DNA from: Lenisia limosa
Lineage: Eukaryota; Breviatea
Reading direction: 5' to 3'
Assembly (NCBI GenBank): GCA_001655205.1
Contig: LPNZ01007946.1
Coordinates: 1-32,257, forward strand
Length of the DNA: 32,257 nt
Part shown: one piece after another, positions 30,021 to 32,257 of the stretch
Position numbering within the stretch: position 1 is the stretch's first letter
Layout of the letters: every line of letters begins with the position of its first letter
Made by a program: the position numbers and the translations under genes
The notes under the pieces: generated by a model
What the model saw: only the letters and a program-made list of their open reading frames with translations
What the model was told of the DNA's origin: nothing
Databases searched by the model: none

Positions 30021-30590
30021 CGCCAATAACCCTCAGAGAGGGGTAATAAACCAGTAATCAAGTCACTACTGTGCCATTGAGTAAGAGGATTCAACGAAAC
30101 TGCAAAGCCGACAAATAAAAATGGTGTACAAATGAACGTATAGGTGCTTAGCGGAAGAAATCTAAACTAAATACAAGGCAACTAACTAATCTAAGCCTTG
30201 AATTTTCTTTCTAAGATACTAAGAGATACTTTTACCCTTTTACCCTTTGTTTATAATTTTTTTTAAAAGGAGCAAAGCTGAATACCTACACATGCAACTA
30301 ATGCAAAATGTTGGGAAAGCACAAATAAAAAAAGCAAAAAACGCAAAAACAAAGCAATTAACAAAAACCAAATTAAGCTTCAAGTTTAAGTTTTTGTATA
30401 GAAAACTCTCAGACTTCGTTCATTTTTTGGAAATGATCAAATCAATACGAATAGTTGCTTAGGTGTATATTTTTCGATCTATTCTTTGTGTGCTAGACAT
30501 TAAGGTAGGAATGGCTAACGGCAATGGTTGTTCGGACAATTTTAATGTAACGATTTTCTTGTGTTTGTGTGCTAAGCTTTGTTAGGAACG
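30021..30590. promoter_or_regulatory. divergent intergenic region, PH/zinc-finger gene and DYRK
   Basis: These 570 bp are AT-rich with A-runs and T-runs and a repeated TTTTACCCT(TT) near 30230-30247. A 5' UTR intron for DYRK is possible. No coding frame with gene-like composition is seen. Confidence 0.5.

Positions 30591-32257
<1,667 letters not shown>

Overview
The window is nuclear DNA from a eukaryote with many small introns. Almost every gene is cut by spliceosomal introns of roughly 30 to 190 nt, most about 45 to 65 nt, with GTAAG, GTTTG or GTTNG donors and CAG or TAG acceptors. TAA, TAG and TGA all serve as stops, so the standard code applies. The genes (Sec24, ERGIC2/Erv41, DH-PH RhoGEF, PAQR receptor, DPM3, tubulin cofactor A, DYRK1-type kinase, Dsd1-type D-serine dehydratase) fit a compact genome of a unicellular relative of animals or fungi. 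I cannot fix the lineage from sequence alone. Fourteen runs of N are present, many beside homopolymers or repeats.

Layout. 1-1.4 kb: two weak minus-strand gene models, both damaged by gaps. 1.4-2.1 kb: AT-rich, with a purine tract. 2.1-6.3 kb: a mosaic of five contig pieces joined by 10-N gaps. It holds three pairs of near-identical direct repeats and broken copies of one or two unrecognised intron-containing genes; this is either a decayed tandem array or a scaffolding artefact. 6.3-32.3 kb: a well-ordered block of twelve genes: SEC24 (+), ERGIC2 (-), RhoGEF (+), single-pass membrane SH3 protein (-), MATH-domain protein (+), D-serine dehydratase (-), an unrecognised Ser/Pro-rich protein (-), PAQR (+), DPM3 (-), TBCA (+), a PH plus C2H2 protein (-) and DYRK1 (+, runs off the end). 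The strand changes at nearly every gene, so the genes form convergent pairs with 80-260 bp between stops and divergent pairs with 100-570 bp between starts.

How the genes relate. SEC24 and ERGIC2 both act in ER-Golgi traffic by COPII vesicles and lie tail to tail. DPM3 belongs to the ER dolichol-phosphate-mannose synthase. RhoGEF has an SH3-ligand-like proline motif at its N-terminus and lies tail to tail with a membrane SH3 protein; a link between them is inference only. The others are housekeeping or signalling genes with no evident shared pathway. I found no convincing tRNA, rRNA, CRISPR or autonomous transposon. All exon joins were read by eye, so internal splice coordinates may be a few bases out.
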